The notes under the pieces: model-generated | Told to the model about the DNA's origin: nothing | What the model saw: the letters and a program-made list of their open reading frames with translations, nothing else | Databases searched by the model: none | Assembly (NCBI GenBank): GCA_016199405.1 | Contig: JACQGS010000115.1 | Coordinates: forward strand, 1 to 23,538 | Reading direction: 5' to 3' | DNA: 23,538 nt | Origin: Chloroflexota bacterium | GTDB lineage: Bacteria > Chloroflexota > Anaerolineae > UBA4142 | Translations under genes and position numbers: made by a program | In this document: one piece after another, positions 6,787 through 15,661 of the stretch | Numbering within the stretch: the first letter of the stretch is position 1 | Layout: every line of letters starts with the position of its first letter

Positions 6787-9700
6787 ATGCTACAAGGGTT
6801 CTCCGACAGACTGCTAGCCGTTCTCTTTATCGGCGGGCTTTCGCTATTAGCAACCTCCACCGCATTTGCAGCCGTGACGCTGACGGTTACACCGATCACG
6901 TGGAACGTCATTGGCTTGGATAGTAATAGCCCTGCCACCGGGCCCTTCCGCTTTCCGATCGGGGCGCGCGTTTGTAGCAGCGTTGCAACCACCAACGTGG
7001 CAGTTAATTGGGTTTGGGATTCGGCAAATGCAAACGTCAACTTGCGCCCCGGATCGCTGAGCACGATTACGATCGCGTCCATCGCGGCGGGTAGTTGTTC
7101 GGATGCTTATTTCGAAGTTGAGGTCACTCAAGTAGCGGGCGCATACGATACCACACGTCGCTACCACATCACCGCGACCGATACCTCTGGCACGGCTTCA
7201 TCTCCAACGCCGCGCGAGCTGTATGTAGAGCATCTGATTTCGCAGAACCGTAATGGTATTACCTCTGTAAAGTTGAATGGCGCTTCGATTCCCGCCGGCG
7301 GGACGATGACGCTGATGGTTGGCAACACCTATACCATTGTTCTCGACGGATTCACCGCGACTCAAGGGTACAACCAGTTAGAATCGTTTATCAACTTTCC
7401 AAACACAATCTTCCAGATTCTGTCCGTGAGTACAACATATTCGGCGGATAGTAATACTACTAACGTTCCCAACCCCAACGACAAACTTTATTCCGATGCC
7501 TGTATTTGGGACAGCGACCCCAACAGCCCGACCTATCGCTCCTGCATTGGTGGTGATGACAAGGCGGGCGGCACGGTAGTTACTACATACACGGTAAAAA
7601 TTATCAGCGGGGCTGGCACGACCCAGTCCCTCAACACGTTGCTCTACGATTTCTCCGGCAGCAGTTATCACTATAACGCCGACTTTTCTGCCGGCGCGCG
7701 CTTTGCATCGATTATCGGTCCCTCTAGCCTTACAATTCAGAAAACATTTACTCCGAAGGCAATTTCCCCTAGTGGCACTTCCGTCATGTCGTTCAAATTG
7801 ACCAACCCGACAACAGAAACTTTTACCGGCGTCAATTTTACGGATACGTTGCTGGGCGGTTTGAAGGTGGCTGGCACGCCGGGGGTCACAACGAGCGGCT
7901 GCGGTGCCGGCACCTTTTCGCCATCACTTGTCGCCAATGCTACATCGCTTTCCTTCACAGGTGCGACGCTATCTCCGAACAGCGTTTGCGCGATTACCGT
8001 GAATGTGACGGCTGCATCTGCGGGAACCTTTCCTAATACCACCGGGCATCTTTTTATCAACACCTCTACAGATACCGGCAATTTCGGCACTGACACTTTG
8101 ACGGCTTCCTCCGCGTCCAGTTGCACAGCCGGGGTGACGCTGTCGCGCTGGACGGTTCCCAGCACTGCCACGAACCCGCCGGACACCACCGGAGGGGTGC
8201 CCACGACGAAAGCAGCGAACGTTTCCACCGCCACCGTTTCAGCCAACTTGCCAGCAAGCACAGCAATTGGCAACACCGGCTCAAACGATTCGTTTTCGTG
8301 GGAGAGCTACGGGTATTCCGGCGCTGGGCAACGAGTAGATTTCGTGGTAGACACGTCGAAATACAGCGGCGTCTCCATGGATTTTGATGCGCGGTTCACC
8401 GGAATCCCGCCCGGTCCCACTCAATTCGTCCTGTCCTATAGCACGGACGGATCCTCGTTCACGGACATTCTCACAGTGAACCAGCCCGGTCACACGAACT
8501 TTACGAACCATGTCGTTGATTTTTCGGGGTTGACCAACACGTCCGGCAACACCACCTTCCGGCTCATTGCGTCCGGCGCCAGCAACAACAATAGTGGCGC
8601 GAGCATGTTCTATGATGACATTGCGTTCATCGGCTGTTCCATCCCCGCTCCCGCACCGACCATTACTAAATCGTTCTTGTCCAATCCGATCGTGAAAGGC
8701 GCTACATCTTCCTTGAGCTTCACAATCAGCAACACAGTAGCAGGAAATCAGGCATTGACGGGCGTGGCTTTCTCGGATGTTTTGCCAGCGGGTCTGGATG
8801 TTGCCACGAATTCCACATCTCAATGCGGCGGCACGCTGACCACAACTGCGGGAACGAGAACGATTGCATTGACGGGCGGGTCGCTTGCCGCGGGCGGTAG
8901 TTGTACTTTCACCGTACCGGTGACCGGCACGACTGAAGGTCAGTACGATAATGTCACCGGGTTTATTTCATCCACCCAGAGCGGCGCTTCGACCAATTAT
9001 GCAACCGCTTCTCTGACCGTTGTTGCGCCTCCCGTTCTTGCCAAGTCTTTTTCTCCGACCTCGATTTTTACCGGCAATACTTCGACCTTATCTTTCACCA
9101 TTACCAATCCGAATGTGTTCAGTTCACTATCCGGCATCGGATTTACTGACACTTTGCCGACTGGGCTCACGGTTGATACAGTTGGACCCGCATCAATTTG
9201 TAATGGTTCGCTATCAACAACGGCGCCGAGTACGATATCCTTTTCCGGCGGATCACTTCCGGCGAACAGCAATTGTTCGCTCAGTGTCGTCGTCACAGGC
9301 GCGACCTCTGGGACGAAGAATAACACGACAACCATAGTTACATCCACTGAAGGCGGCAACGGCAGTGCTGCCTCTGGCTCGCTCGTCGTAAACGACCAGA
9401 CTGCATCGATCGACCTGACAAAACAAGTTTCAGCAAATGGAATAGATCCGTGGACTTCGTTTATCGGTGTCGCCGCGGGCAGTAATGTATTTTACAGATT
9501 CAAGATTTACAACAGCGGAGATCTGCCGTTCACGGCGATCAGTGTTACTGATCCGACATTGGCAAGCACCTCAGTAGACCCCGCGACCTGTGACTGGTCG
9601 GTTTCATTGCCTTTGGCACCCGGTGATACAGCGACTTGTGTGAAGGGACCCATCCCGGCAACAACTGGTTCGCATGCAAATACAGCAACTGCCCAGGGTA

Positions 9701-12700
9701 CTTTTGCAAGCGGTACGAAAACTTCATCTCCTTCCACGGCGACGTACGCGACCACCGGGCTGACGATCGTCAAGAGCGCGACCCAGACCAACTTCACTGC
9801 CGCCGGGAATGTGCTGAATTACAGTTACGTAGTGACGAACAGCGGCTTCGCGCCTTTGCTCGGTCCGGTGACCGTCGCGGACGACAAATCAACCAATGAG
9901 AGTTGTCCCGCCGTGAGTACGGTCGGTGACGGCGATAATTATTTGGACGTCGGTGAAAGTATTACTTGTACGGCTACATACACAGTGACAGCCGGCGATG
10001 TCACAGCAAAATTTGTGACCAACACCGCCTCGGCAACAGTCGGCGGCGTGACATCGCCCACGAGCAGCAAGACGGTAGACCTAGCGCCGGATCTGACAGT
10101 GGCAAAGAGCAACAACGTCGGCGGCTCGGCAGGGCTGGGCAGCACATTCATCTGGACGCTCACGGTTACCAATTCAGTAAGCGCGGGCGCTGCATCATTT
10201 GCAAATACGCAAACACTACTGACCGATGATTTGCCAACCACCGGTGCGACCTATGCTGTGGGGACAGTGACGAACGCGGGTGGAACGACGGGAACGATTA
10301 ACTGCGTGATTGCCGCCAATACTTTGACTTGTACTGCAAGCGGGACAGTGGACATTCCGGCTGGCGGATCATTCAGCGTCCCCATCACCGTGACACCGAC
10401 AGCCGTTGGCTCACTGGTCAACCCGAGAGGCGGCGGAGTGTGTCGCGTAGATTCGGGGAATGTGATTTCCGAAATTGACGAGACGAATAATAACTGCGCG
10501 TCGAACACGGTCTCGGTCATTTCCTCAGCCGATCTCGCGATTACGAAAACGCACACCGGCAATTTCACCGTCGGCGTCAATGGCACCTACACGATCACCC
10601 TCACCAACAACGGACCTTCCACCGCCGCCGCGACGATTCTCGTTACGGATACTTTGCCGACCGGCTTGAGTTTCGTCTCGGGGACTGGGACCGGCTGGAG
10701 TTGTTCTGCGGTCGGACAAATTGTCTCTTGCAATCGCGCGAGTAGTTTGAGCGCGAGCACGAGCACGTCCATTCTCCTCGTTGTCGGCGTAAGTTCATCC
10801 GCCGTACCTGCCGTGACAAACACCGTCACCGTCACAAGCCCGACGAGCGATTCCAATTCCGGCAATAACACCGCGACGGATCCGACTACCGTCGCGACCA
10901 GCGCGGATCTCGCGATCACCAAAACACACAGCGGCAATTTCTCGGTCGGCAGTAACGGCGTTTACACGATCACAGTCACGAACAACGGATCGTCAACTGC
11001 CGCCGGTCCGATCAGCGTTGTCGATGCATTGCCGAACGGTCTGAGTTTTGTGTCCTCGTCCGGCGCAGGGTGGAATTGTTCGGCGGTATCGCAAACGGTG
11101 ACCTGCACGCGCGCGACCGATCTGACGAACGGCGCGAGCAGTTCGTTCACGCTCACGGTCGCGGTCAGTTCCGGCGCGTTGCCGGCGGTCACAAACAGCG
11201 CGACCGTTTCGAGCGCGACGACCGATCCGAACAACGCGAATAATTCCGCCAACGATCCGACGGCCGTCACGACGAACGCGGATCTCGCGATTACGAAAAC
11301 GCACGCCGGCAATTTCGTCGCAGCGACGAACGGCGTTTACACCCTCACGGTGACCAACAACGGTCCATCGACGGCATCGGGTTCGATCGTCGTTACCGAC
11401 ACGCTGCCCAGCGGATTGACCTTTGTTTCCGGCGTTGGGACGAATTGGAATTGTACCGCCGCCGGGCAAAATGTCACATGCAACAATCCAAACGATCTCG
11501 GCGCGGGATCGAATTCAACGATCACGCTGACGGTCGCGGTGAACGCGTCCGCGATTCCCTCGGTGACGAACAGCGCCGGCGTTTCGAGCGCGACCAACGA
11601 CCCCAACACCGCGAACAACGTCGCGAGCGATCCGACAACGGTCAGCCCCGGCGTCGGCACGCTGTGCGTTAGCGCATACAACGATCTCAACGGCAGTACC
11701 GCGCGCGAGTTCGGCGAGCCGTTACTCGCGAACGCGCAAATTACGATCAAAAATTCCGCGAATGTAACGGTGCAAACGTACACGACCGATGGCACAAGCG
11801 AACCGAAATGCTTTGCGAATTTGCCGGCGGATACCTACACCGTAACGGAAATCAATCCCGCCGGCACATCGTCGACAACATCGGATAATGTTGCCGCCAT
11901 CGTTTCATCCGGCGGTACGACGAACGTCGAATTCGGCGACCAACTTTTTACCCCGACACCAACGGCAACGAACACGGTGACCGCCACACCGACGAACACG
12001 GCGACCAGCACGTCAACGCCTTCCTGCGCGCCGACCCTCTTGCGCACGACCACCGGCGTTTCCAGCCCGCAAGGAATCACCATCAATCAAAGCGCGGGGC
12101 GCGTGTACGTCGCGAATTTCAACACCTCCGCCGTGACCGTCATCGATGAAAATTCCGGCGCGATTCTCAGCACGTTCACGACCGGCGGCTCGCACTCCAA
12201 CGCCGTCGCGGTCATCCCGGCTTTGCAACGGCTGTACGTTACGAATCGCGACTCGAACGATGTTTCGGTGCTCGATGAATTTTCTGGCGCGCTCATTACA
12301 AAAATTCCGGTCGGCAGTTTGCCTTGGGGCATCGCGGTGAATCCAAACAATCAGCGCGTTTACGTCGCCAACTTTGGCAGCGGCACGATCTCGATCATTG
12401 ACGGCGCAACGAATACCGTCATCGCCTCGCCATTTGTCGGCGCGAACCCGGCAATGATCGCGGTGGATGCAAACGCGAATCTCGTGTACGTCACGGTCTT
12501 TACGAGTAAAACCGTCGCCGTAATCGACGCGACGAATGCGGTGATTGCCAACATCACTGGTTTTGCCGATCCGTTCAGTCTCGCCGTGAATTCGGCGACG
12601 AACCGGCTGTACGTGACGAATCGCAATATCAATAACGTCAACATCGTCAATACGCTCACGCGCGCGATCATCGGCACGATCACGATGCCGGCAGAACCGT

Positions 12701-14790
12701 TCATGGTCGCAGTGAATACGAACGGCAACACCATCTTTGTGACGACGCCCAGTTTGAATCGCGTTTACAAGGTTGATGGCGCGACGAACGCGCTTGCCGG
12801 TTTTGCCGCGACCGGCAGCGGTGCAGAACAAGGGCTGGCGGTGAACGGCGTGACGAATCGCGTGTACGTCTCCAACTTCTTCCCGAACAGCGTCGGCGTC
12901 TACACCGACCTTTGCGCGCCGACGCCAACGATGACGCTGACGCCCACCGCGACGCGCACACCGACGATAACGCCAACGCCGACGAACACGCCGCCGGTCA
13001 CGGCGACCCCAGTAATCGGATCATTGTGCGTGACCGCGTACAACGATCTGAACAGCAACGGCTTGCGCGATGCCGGCGAACCTGTCCTCGCCGGCGCGAC
13101 CATCACGATCGCGCCGCTCGGCGGCGCGGTGTTTGCCTCGCGCACCACGGATGGGAGTGAACCCTTCTGCTTTACGAATCTCGCGCCCGGCATTTACGTG
13201 CTGAACGAGACCGATCCGCCCGGCGCGACCTCCACCTCACCGAACATCGTCGCTGGATTTGTCAGCGCCGGTATTTCTACTCAAGTTGATTTTGGCGATC
13301 AGCTCGCGGCGACTGCCACACCAACCTTCACGCCGACTCCCACCGCAACGCTCGCGCCGAGCACCGGCTTGATCTGTGTCAGCATCTTTAATGATTTGAA
13401 CGGCGATAGCATTCGCGATCTGGGCGAAAGCGATCTTGCCGGCGCGATCATCACCGTCCAGTTGCCCGGCGGTCCGATCCTGGATTCGTGGGTGAGCGAT
13501 GGCAGTGGCGCGCATTGCTTTGCCAATCTCGCCGAAGGAATTTATTTCGTTGGCGAAACGGATCCCAACGGCGCGACGAGCACGACGCCCAATTTGGTCG
13601 CGGTGTTTGTATCGAATGGACTCGCGACGATCGTTGAATTTGGCGACATCGCCGCGTTGACGCCAACTCCCACGCCCACTGCGACGCGGACGCCAACGCC
13701 GCCGGTGACGGCGCCGCTGCCGGTCTCGAATATTTTCCCGAACGATCCCAAAGGCATGGTGCTCGATTCCGCACGCGGCCGCTTGTTCGTGATCAGCCAT
13801 CTCGACAATTCGGTCATCGTGGCGAACGAGACCAACCTCACACCGATCACTCGGATCACCGTCGGCAGATTGCCGTTTGGCATCGGGATGGTGAACGACA
13901 AAGTGTACACCGCGAACTTCGGTGACCGCTCGAACCCGACGAATGTCAGTGTCATCAATCCAGCGACCCTGACCAAAATCAAAGACATCGCGCTGACATC
14001 GTGCGGCGGATCGGCGACGCATCTCACGGTGAATCCGAATAATGGCTATGTGTACGTGTCGCTGTACGGATCGGCGCGCGTCGCGGTGATCAATTCCGCG
14101 ACGGACACGTTGATCGGCTGTGTGCCGGTGAATTCGGGAACGTTCGGCATCGCCGCGCATCTGGCATCGAACAAGGTGTTTGTCGGAAATCGCGATGGCT
14201 TGGACTTGTCGCGCATCAGTACGGCGGGGACGATCTTTAGCGCGTCGCGCGTCAAAAGTTTTTCGAACGGCGCGGGCGGCGGCGCGGTCTTTTATGTCGG
14301 CGTGAGCAACGCGTTCAACAAATTGTTCGCGCTCGTCGGCTTGCCGAGTTCGGATGTGCCGAACAAACTGTACGTGTGGGACTTGGATTCGTTCGGCAAT
14401 TTGTCGAATGAACGCATCAGCGACGTCGGCAACACCGATGACGGCGGTTTTGTGATGCAATCGCAAACATGCGGCACGATTTACGTTGCCGAAACTTTTG
14501 ATAGCACCGTGCGCGTGTTGAACAGCGATTTGAGTTTCAAGAAAACACTCGGCGCGGCGCAAGGCGTCGGCGTCGGACCGTACGGATTGCTCGAGAATCC
14601 AACGCTGAATCGTTTGTATCTCACGAACAAAATATCCAACACGTTCAGCGTATTCTACGCGTGCGATGGCGTGAGCAACGCGCCGGCGCCCGCGCCCACG
14701 CTGGCGCGCACGCCCACCCGGACGCGCACACCGACACGTACTCCAACGCGCTCGCCGACCCGCACGCCGACGCGAACACCAATACGATAG
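6787..14790 (+). CDS. Giant secreted multidomain adhesin-like protein (DUF11 / SdrD-B / double beta-propeller)
   Basis: 2667 aa from the ATG at 6787. An in-frame TTG at 6658, with GGGAG at 6646-6650, would add 43 residues. I prefer 6787 because it gives a normal signal peptide (MLQGFSDRLL to STAFA) like the paralogue at 22571, although its ribosome-binding site is weak. Modules in order: an N-terminal module (6871-7728) shared with that paralogue; DUF7933/DUF11-like Ig-type domains (about 7729-8100, 8650-9390); a jelly-roll-like domain (about 8119-8640); further DUF11-like domains (9406-10525); three tandem DUF11 units (10528-11649); an SdrD-B-like domain (11650-11946); a YVTN-type propeller (12028-12915); two more B-like domains (13018-13306, 13366-13654) with NDLNxxxxRDxGE Ca-binding-like loops; a second propeller (13714-14670); and a Thr-Pro-Arg tail. 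Thr-Pro linkers separate the later modules. No LPXTG or membrane anchor is visible. Likely a surface or matrix adhesin. Confidence 0.88.
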   Translation: MLQGFSDRLLAVLFIGGLSLLATSTAFAAVTLTVTPITWNVIGLDSNSPATGPFRFPIGARVCSSVATTNVAVNWVWDSANANVNLRPGSLSTITIASIAAGSCSDAYFEVEVTQVAGAYDTTRRYHITATDTSGTASSPTPRELYVEHLISQNRNGITSVKLNGASIPAGGTMTLMVGNTYTIVLDGFTATQGYNQLESFINFPNTIFQILSVSTTYSADSNTTNVPNPNDKLYSDACIWDSDPNSPTYRSCIGGDDKAGGTVVTTYTVKIISGAGTTQSLNTLLYDFSGSSYHYNADFSAGARFASIIGPSSLTIQKTFTPKAISPSGTSVMSFKLTNPTTETFTGVNFTDTLLGGLKVAGTPGVTTSGCGAGTFSPSLVANATSLSFTGATLSPNSVCAITVNVTAASAGTFPNTTGHLFINTSTDTGNFGTDTLTASSASSCTAGVTLSRWTVPSTATNPPDTTGGVPTTKAANVSTATVSANLPASTAIGNTGSNDSFSWESYGYSGAGQRVDFVVDTSKYSGVSMDFDARFTGIPPGPTQFVLSYSTDGSSFTDILTVNQPGHTNFTNHVVDFSGLTNTSGNTTFRLIASGASNNNSGASMFYDDIAFIGCSIPAPAPTITKSFLSNPIVKGATSSLSFTISNTVAGNQALTGVAFSDVLPAGLDVATNSTSQCGGTLTTTAGTRTIALTGGSLAAGGSCTFTVPVTGTTEGQYDNVTGFISSTQSGASTNYATASLTVVAPPVLAKSFSPTSIFTGNTSTLSFTITNPNVFSSLSGIGFTDTLPTGLTVDTVGPASICNGSLSTTAPSTISFSGGSLPANSNCSLSVVVTGATSGTKNNTTTIVTSTEGGNGSAASGSLVVNDQTASIDLTKQVSANGIDPWTSFIGVAAGSNVFYRFKIYNSGDLPFTAISVTDPTLASTSVDPATCDWSVSLPLAPGDTATCVKGPIPATTGSHANTATAQGTFASGTKTSSPSTATYATTGLTIVKSATQTNFTAAGNVLNYSYVVTNSGFAPLLGPVTVADDKSTNESCPAVSTVGDGDNYLDVGESITCTATYTVTAGDVTAKFVTNTASATVGGVTSPTSSKTVDLAPDLTVAKSNNVGGSAGLGSTFIWTLTVTNSVSAGAASFANTQTLLTDDLPTTGATYAVGTVTNAGGTTGTINCVIAANTLTCTASGTVDIPAGGSFSVPITVTPTAVGSLVNPRGGGVCRVDSGNVISEIDETNNNCASNTVSVISSADLAITKTHTGNFTVGVNGTYTITLTNNGPSTAAATILVTDTLPTGLSFVSGTGTGWSCSAVGQIVSCNRASSLSASTSTSILLVVGVSSSAVPAVTNTVTVTSPTSDSNSGNNTATDPTTVATSADLAITKTHSGNFSVGSNGVYTITVTNNGSSTAAGPISVVDALPNGLSFVSSSGAGWNCSAVSQTVTCTRATDLTNGASSSFTLTVAVSSGALPAVTNSATVSSATTDPNNANNSANDPTAVTTNADLAITKTHAGNFVAATNGVYTLTVTNNGPSTASGSIVVTDTLPSGLTFVSGVGTNWNCTAAGQNVTCNNPNDLGAGSNSTITLTVAVNASAIPSVTNSAGVSSATNDPNTANNVASDPTTVSPGVGTLCVSAYNDLNGSTAREFGEPLLANAQITIKNSANVTVQTYTTDGTSEPKCFANLPADTYTVTEINPAGTSSTTSDNVAAIVSSGGTTNVEFGDQLFTPTPTATNTVTATPTNTATSTSTPSCAPTLLRTTTGVSSPQGITINQSAGRVYVANFNTSAVTVIDENSGAILSTFTTGGSHSNAVAVIPALQRLYVTNRDSNDVSVLDEFSGALITKIPVGSLPWGIAVNPNNQRVYVANFGSGTISIIDGATNTVIASPFVGANPAMIAVDANANLVYVTVFTSKTVAVIDATNAVIANITGFADPFSLAVNSATNRLYVTNRNINNVNIVNTLTRAIIGTITMPAEPFMVAVNTNGNTIFVTTPSLNRVYKVDGATNALAGFAATGSGAEQGLAVNGVTNRVYVSNFFPNSVGVYTDLCAPTPTMTLTPTATRTPTITPTPTNTPPVTATPVIGSLCVTAYNDLNSNGLRDAGEPVLAGATITIAPLGGAVFASRTTDGSEPFCFTNLAPGIYVLNETDPPGATSTSPNIVAGFVSAGISTQVDFGDQLAATATPTFTPTPTATLAPSTGLICVSIFNDLNGDSIRDLGESDLAGAIITVQLPGGPILDSWVSDGSGAHCFANLAEGIYFVGETDPNGATSTTPNLVAVFVSNGLATIVEFGDIAALTPTPTPTATRTPTPPVTAPLPVSNIFPNDPKGMVLDSARGRLFVISHLDNSVIVANETNLTPITRITVGRLPFGIGMVNDKVYTANFGDRSNPTNVSVINPATLTKIKDIALTSCGGSATHLTVNPNNGYVYVSLYGSARVAVINSATDTLIGCVPVNSGTFGIAAHLASNKVFVGNRDGLDLSRISTAGTIFSASRVKSFSNGAGGGAVFYVGVSNAFNKLFALVGLPSSDVPNKLYVWDLDSFGNLSNERISDVGNTDDGGFVMQSQTCGTIYVAETFDSTVRVLNSDLSFKKTLGAAQGVGVGPYGLLENPTLNRLYLTNKISNTFSVFYACDGVSNAPAPAPTLARTPTRTRTPTRTPTRSPTRTPTRTPIR
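10528..11649 (+). repeat. Three tandem DUF11 units with exact 375-bp period
   Basis: Units begin at 10528, 10903 and 11278, each opening with codons for ADLAITKTH and containing TNNG.S, DxLPxGLxFVS and a final DPTxV. The spacing is exactly 375 bases (125 codons) both times. This is coding tandem duplication, not a mobile element. Confidence 0.9.
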
Positions 14791-14807
14791 AATCTAGCGT
14801 GCACGGT

Positions 14808-14836
14808 TTGACATGCCGCACCAATCATGCTAGTAT
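14808..14836 (+). promoter_or_regulatory. Promoter of the T-box leader
   Basis: TTGACA (14808-14813), 17-base spacer, TAGTAT (14831-14836) with TGC directly before it. Transcription should start near 14843, just upstream of the T-box RNA. Confidence 0.8.
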
Positions 14837-14861
14837 TTCGTCACAATCGAATCACAACAAC

Positions 14862-15200
14862 GTCGATCCGGAAGAGTAGATTGTCGCACGGATTCGCCGA
14901 CGGGGAAGAGAACGTTCGATGTTCAATTTTGTGAGGCGAAAACGTGCGAAGTAGATTGATAGAGAAGAGCGTTGCTCGGTGGAAGACGCTTGCAATCAGC
15001 GCAATCGAACGTCGCCGGGGAGTTGAGTCAGCGAAACGCGCGTGAGGATCGCGCAGAATAGTTGACGCCGGGTCAGCCCGATATAGCGGAAGAGACGGGA
15101 ATTAGAGGTTAGAGATTAGAAGTTAGAGGTTGGATGCGCGTTTCCAACTTCCAACATCTAAATTCCAACTTCCAATTTCCAAACAAGGTGGTACCGCGAA
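14862..15200 (+). promoter_or_regulatory. T-box leader RNA, probably valine-responsive
   Basis: The T-box sequence GGTGGTACCGCG (15187-15198) is unmistakable; its TGGT (15189-15192) would pair with a tRNA ending ACCA. Upstream are the usual elements: GAAGAGTA (14871-14878), a second start-like GACGGGGAAGAG (14899-14910), ACGTTCGAT (14912-14920) pairing perfectly with ATCGAACGT (15004-15012), an AGAGA / GGTGGAA stem (14961-14990), and an AGTTGACGCCGGG...CCCGATATAGCGG stem near 15059-15089. A GTC triplet at 15011-15013 is a candidate Val specifier and GCC (15014-15016, Ala) is the alternative; I cannot decide by eye. Uncharged tRNA should stabilise the antiterminator and allow read-through. The next gene in the same direction is at 15662 and valS is at 16278. 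Confidence 0.9.
15100..15180 (+). repeat. Palindromic repeat inserted inside the T-box leader
   Basis: TTAGAGGTTAGAGATTAGAA onward (15102-15134) against TCCAACTTCCAACATCTAAA onward (15142-15180). It belongs to the same family as 4739-4807 and sits between the stem III region and the T-box sequence, lengthening the linker without touching either conserved part. Confidence 0.85.
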
Positions 15201-15201
15201 G

Positions 15202-15235
15202 CCCCTTTCGCCCTTGAGGTGAGAGGGGTATTTTT
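15202..15235 (+). terminator. Tandem terminator of the T-box leader
   Basis: CCCCTTTCGCC / GGTGAGAGGGG (11 bp with G-U pairs), loop CTTGA, then TATTTTTATTT. The T-tract overlaps the stop codon of the minus-strand gene ending at 15234. Confidence 0.9.
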
Positions 15236-15614
15236 ATTTCACTTCAACATTCAAAATGAATTCGCCGGCAATATTTTTCGCGTCGAATGGGCGAAAGTAT
15301 TGCAATTTCAATTGGGTGACGCCAACGCCGACTGCTTTGAATTCCCAGGTCTCGGTCCCGCCCGCGCCGGGCGCGCTGCTTTGCGTCGCGTATTCTTGCG
15401 AAACAAAATCGAGGACCGCCGCGTCGGGTTCGAGGACGAGATTCCAGACAAAGCCGGTGCTTGCGTTGGAAGCGAGCACGATTGTGAAGGTTTGATCACG
15501 CGCAATACCAATCGTTTTGCCGTTATCGCTCGCGGTGTATTGCGCGAGAGTTGGAATCGGCGGAGCATCGCAGGCGGAAAGCAAAAACAGGGCAAGCCAG
15601 AGAATTTTTTTCAT
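15234..15614 (-). CDS. I42 (chagasin)-like protease inhibitor lipoprotein
   Basis: 126 aa. The ATG at 15614 (reading left) is preceded by GAGGTGA (complement of 15619-15625) and opens a lipoprotein signal, MKKILWLALFLLSAC, so the mature protein starts at Cys15 and should be membrane-anchored outside the cytoplasm. The three loops of chagasin-family cysteine-protease inhibitors can be seen in order: NASTGFVW (NxTG loop), GAGGTETW (GxGGT loop) and YFRPFD (RPW loop, Trp replaced by Phe). Family members inhibit papain-like peptidases; the target here is unknown. It is the only supported minus-strand gene, lies between a T-box and its probable operon, and converges on the T-box terminator. Confidence 0.82.
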   Translation of the reverse strand: MKKILWLALFLLSACDAPPIPTLAQYTASDNGKTIGIARDQTFTIVLASNASTGFVWNLVLEPDAAVLDFVSQEYATQSSAPGAGGTETWEFKAVGVGVTQLKLQYFRPFDAKNIAGEFILNVEVK

Positions 15615-15631
15615 TGAATCACCTCGCGCTG

Positions 15632-15637
15632 ATTGTA
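15632..15637 (-). promoter_or_regulatory. Extended -10 of the inhibitor lipoprotein gene
   Basis: On the minus strand this reads TGC-TACAAT, 17 bases before the start codon. The -35 region (GTGTCA) is poor, as is common for extended -10 promoters. Confidence 0.5.
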
Positions 15638-15661
15638 GCAGAAATTCGGTGGAATGACACG

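Noticed and set aside
10528..11649. Regular repeats considered as CRISPR or other non-coding array
   Set aside because: The 375-bp period is in frame and encodes DUF11 domains; there are no short identical repeats with unique spacers anywhere in the window.
13237..14562. Long minus-strand open frame opposite the giant gene (441 codons)
   Set aside because: It is His/Arg-rich shadow sequence created by the GC-rich codons on the other strand, with no motif and no ribosome-binding site.
15551..15661. Upstream ATG extending the membrane protein by 37 residues
   Set aside because: The extension is antisense to the inhibitor signal-peptide region, is charged rather than hydrophobic, and lacks a ribosome-binding site.
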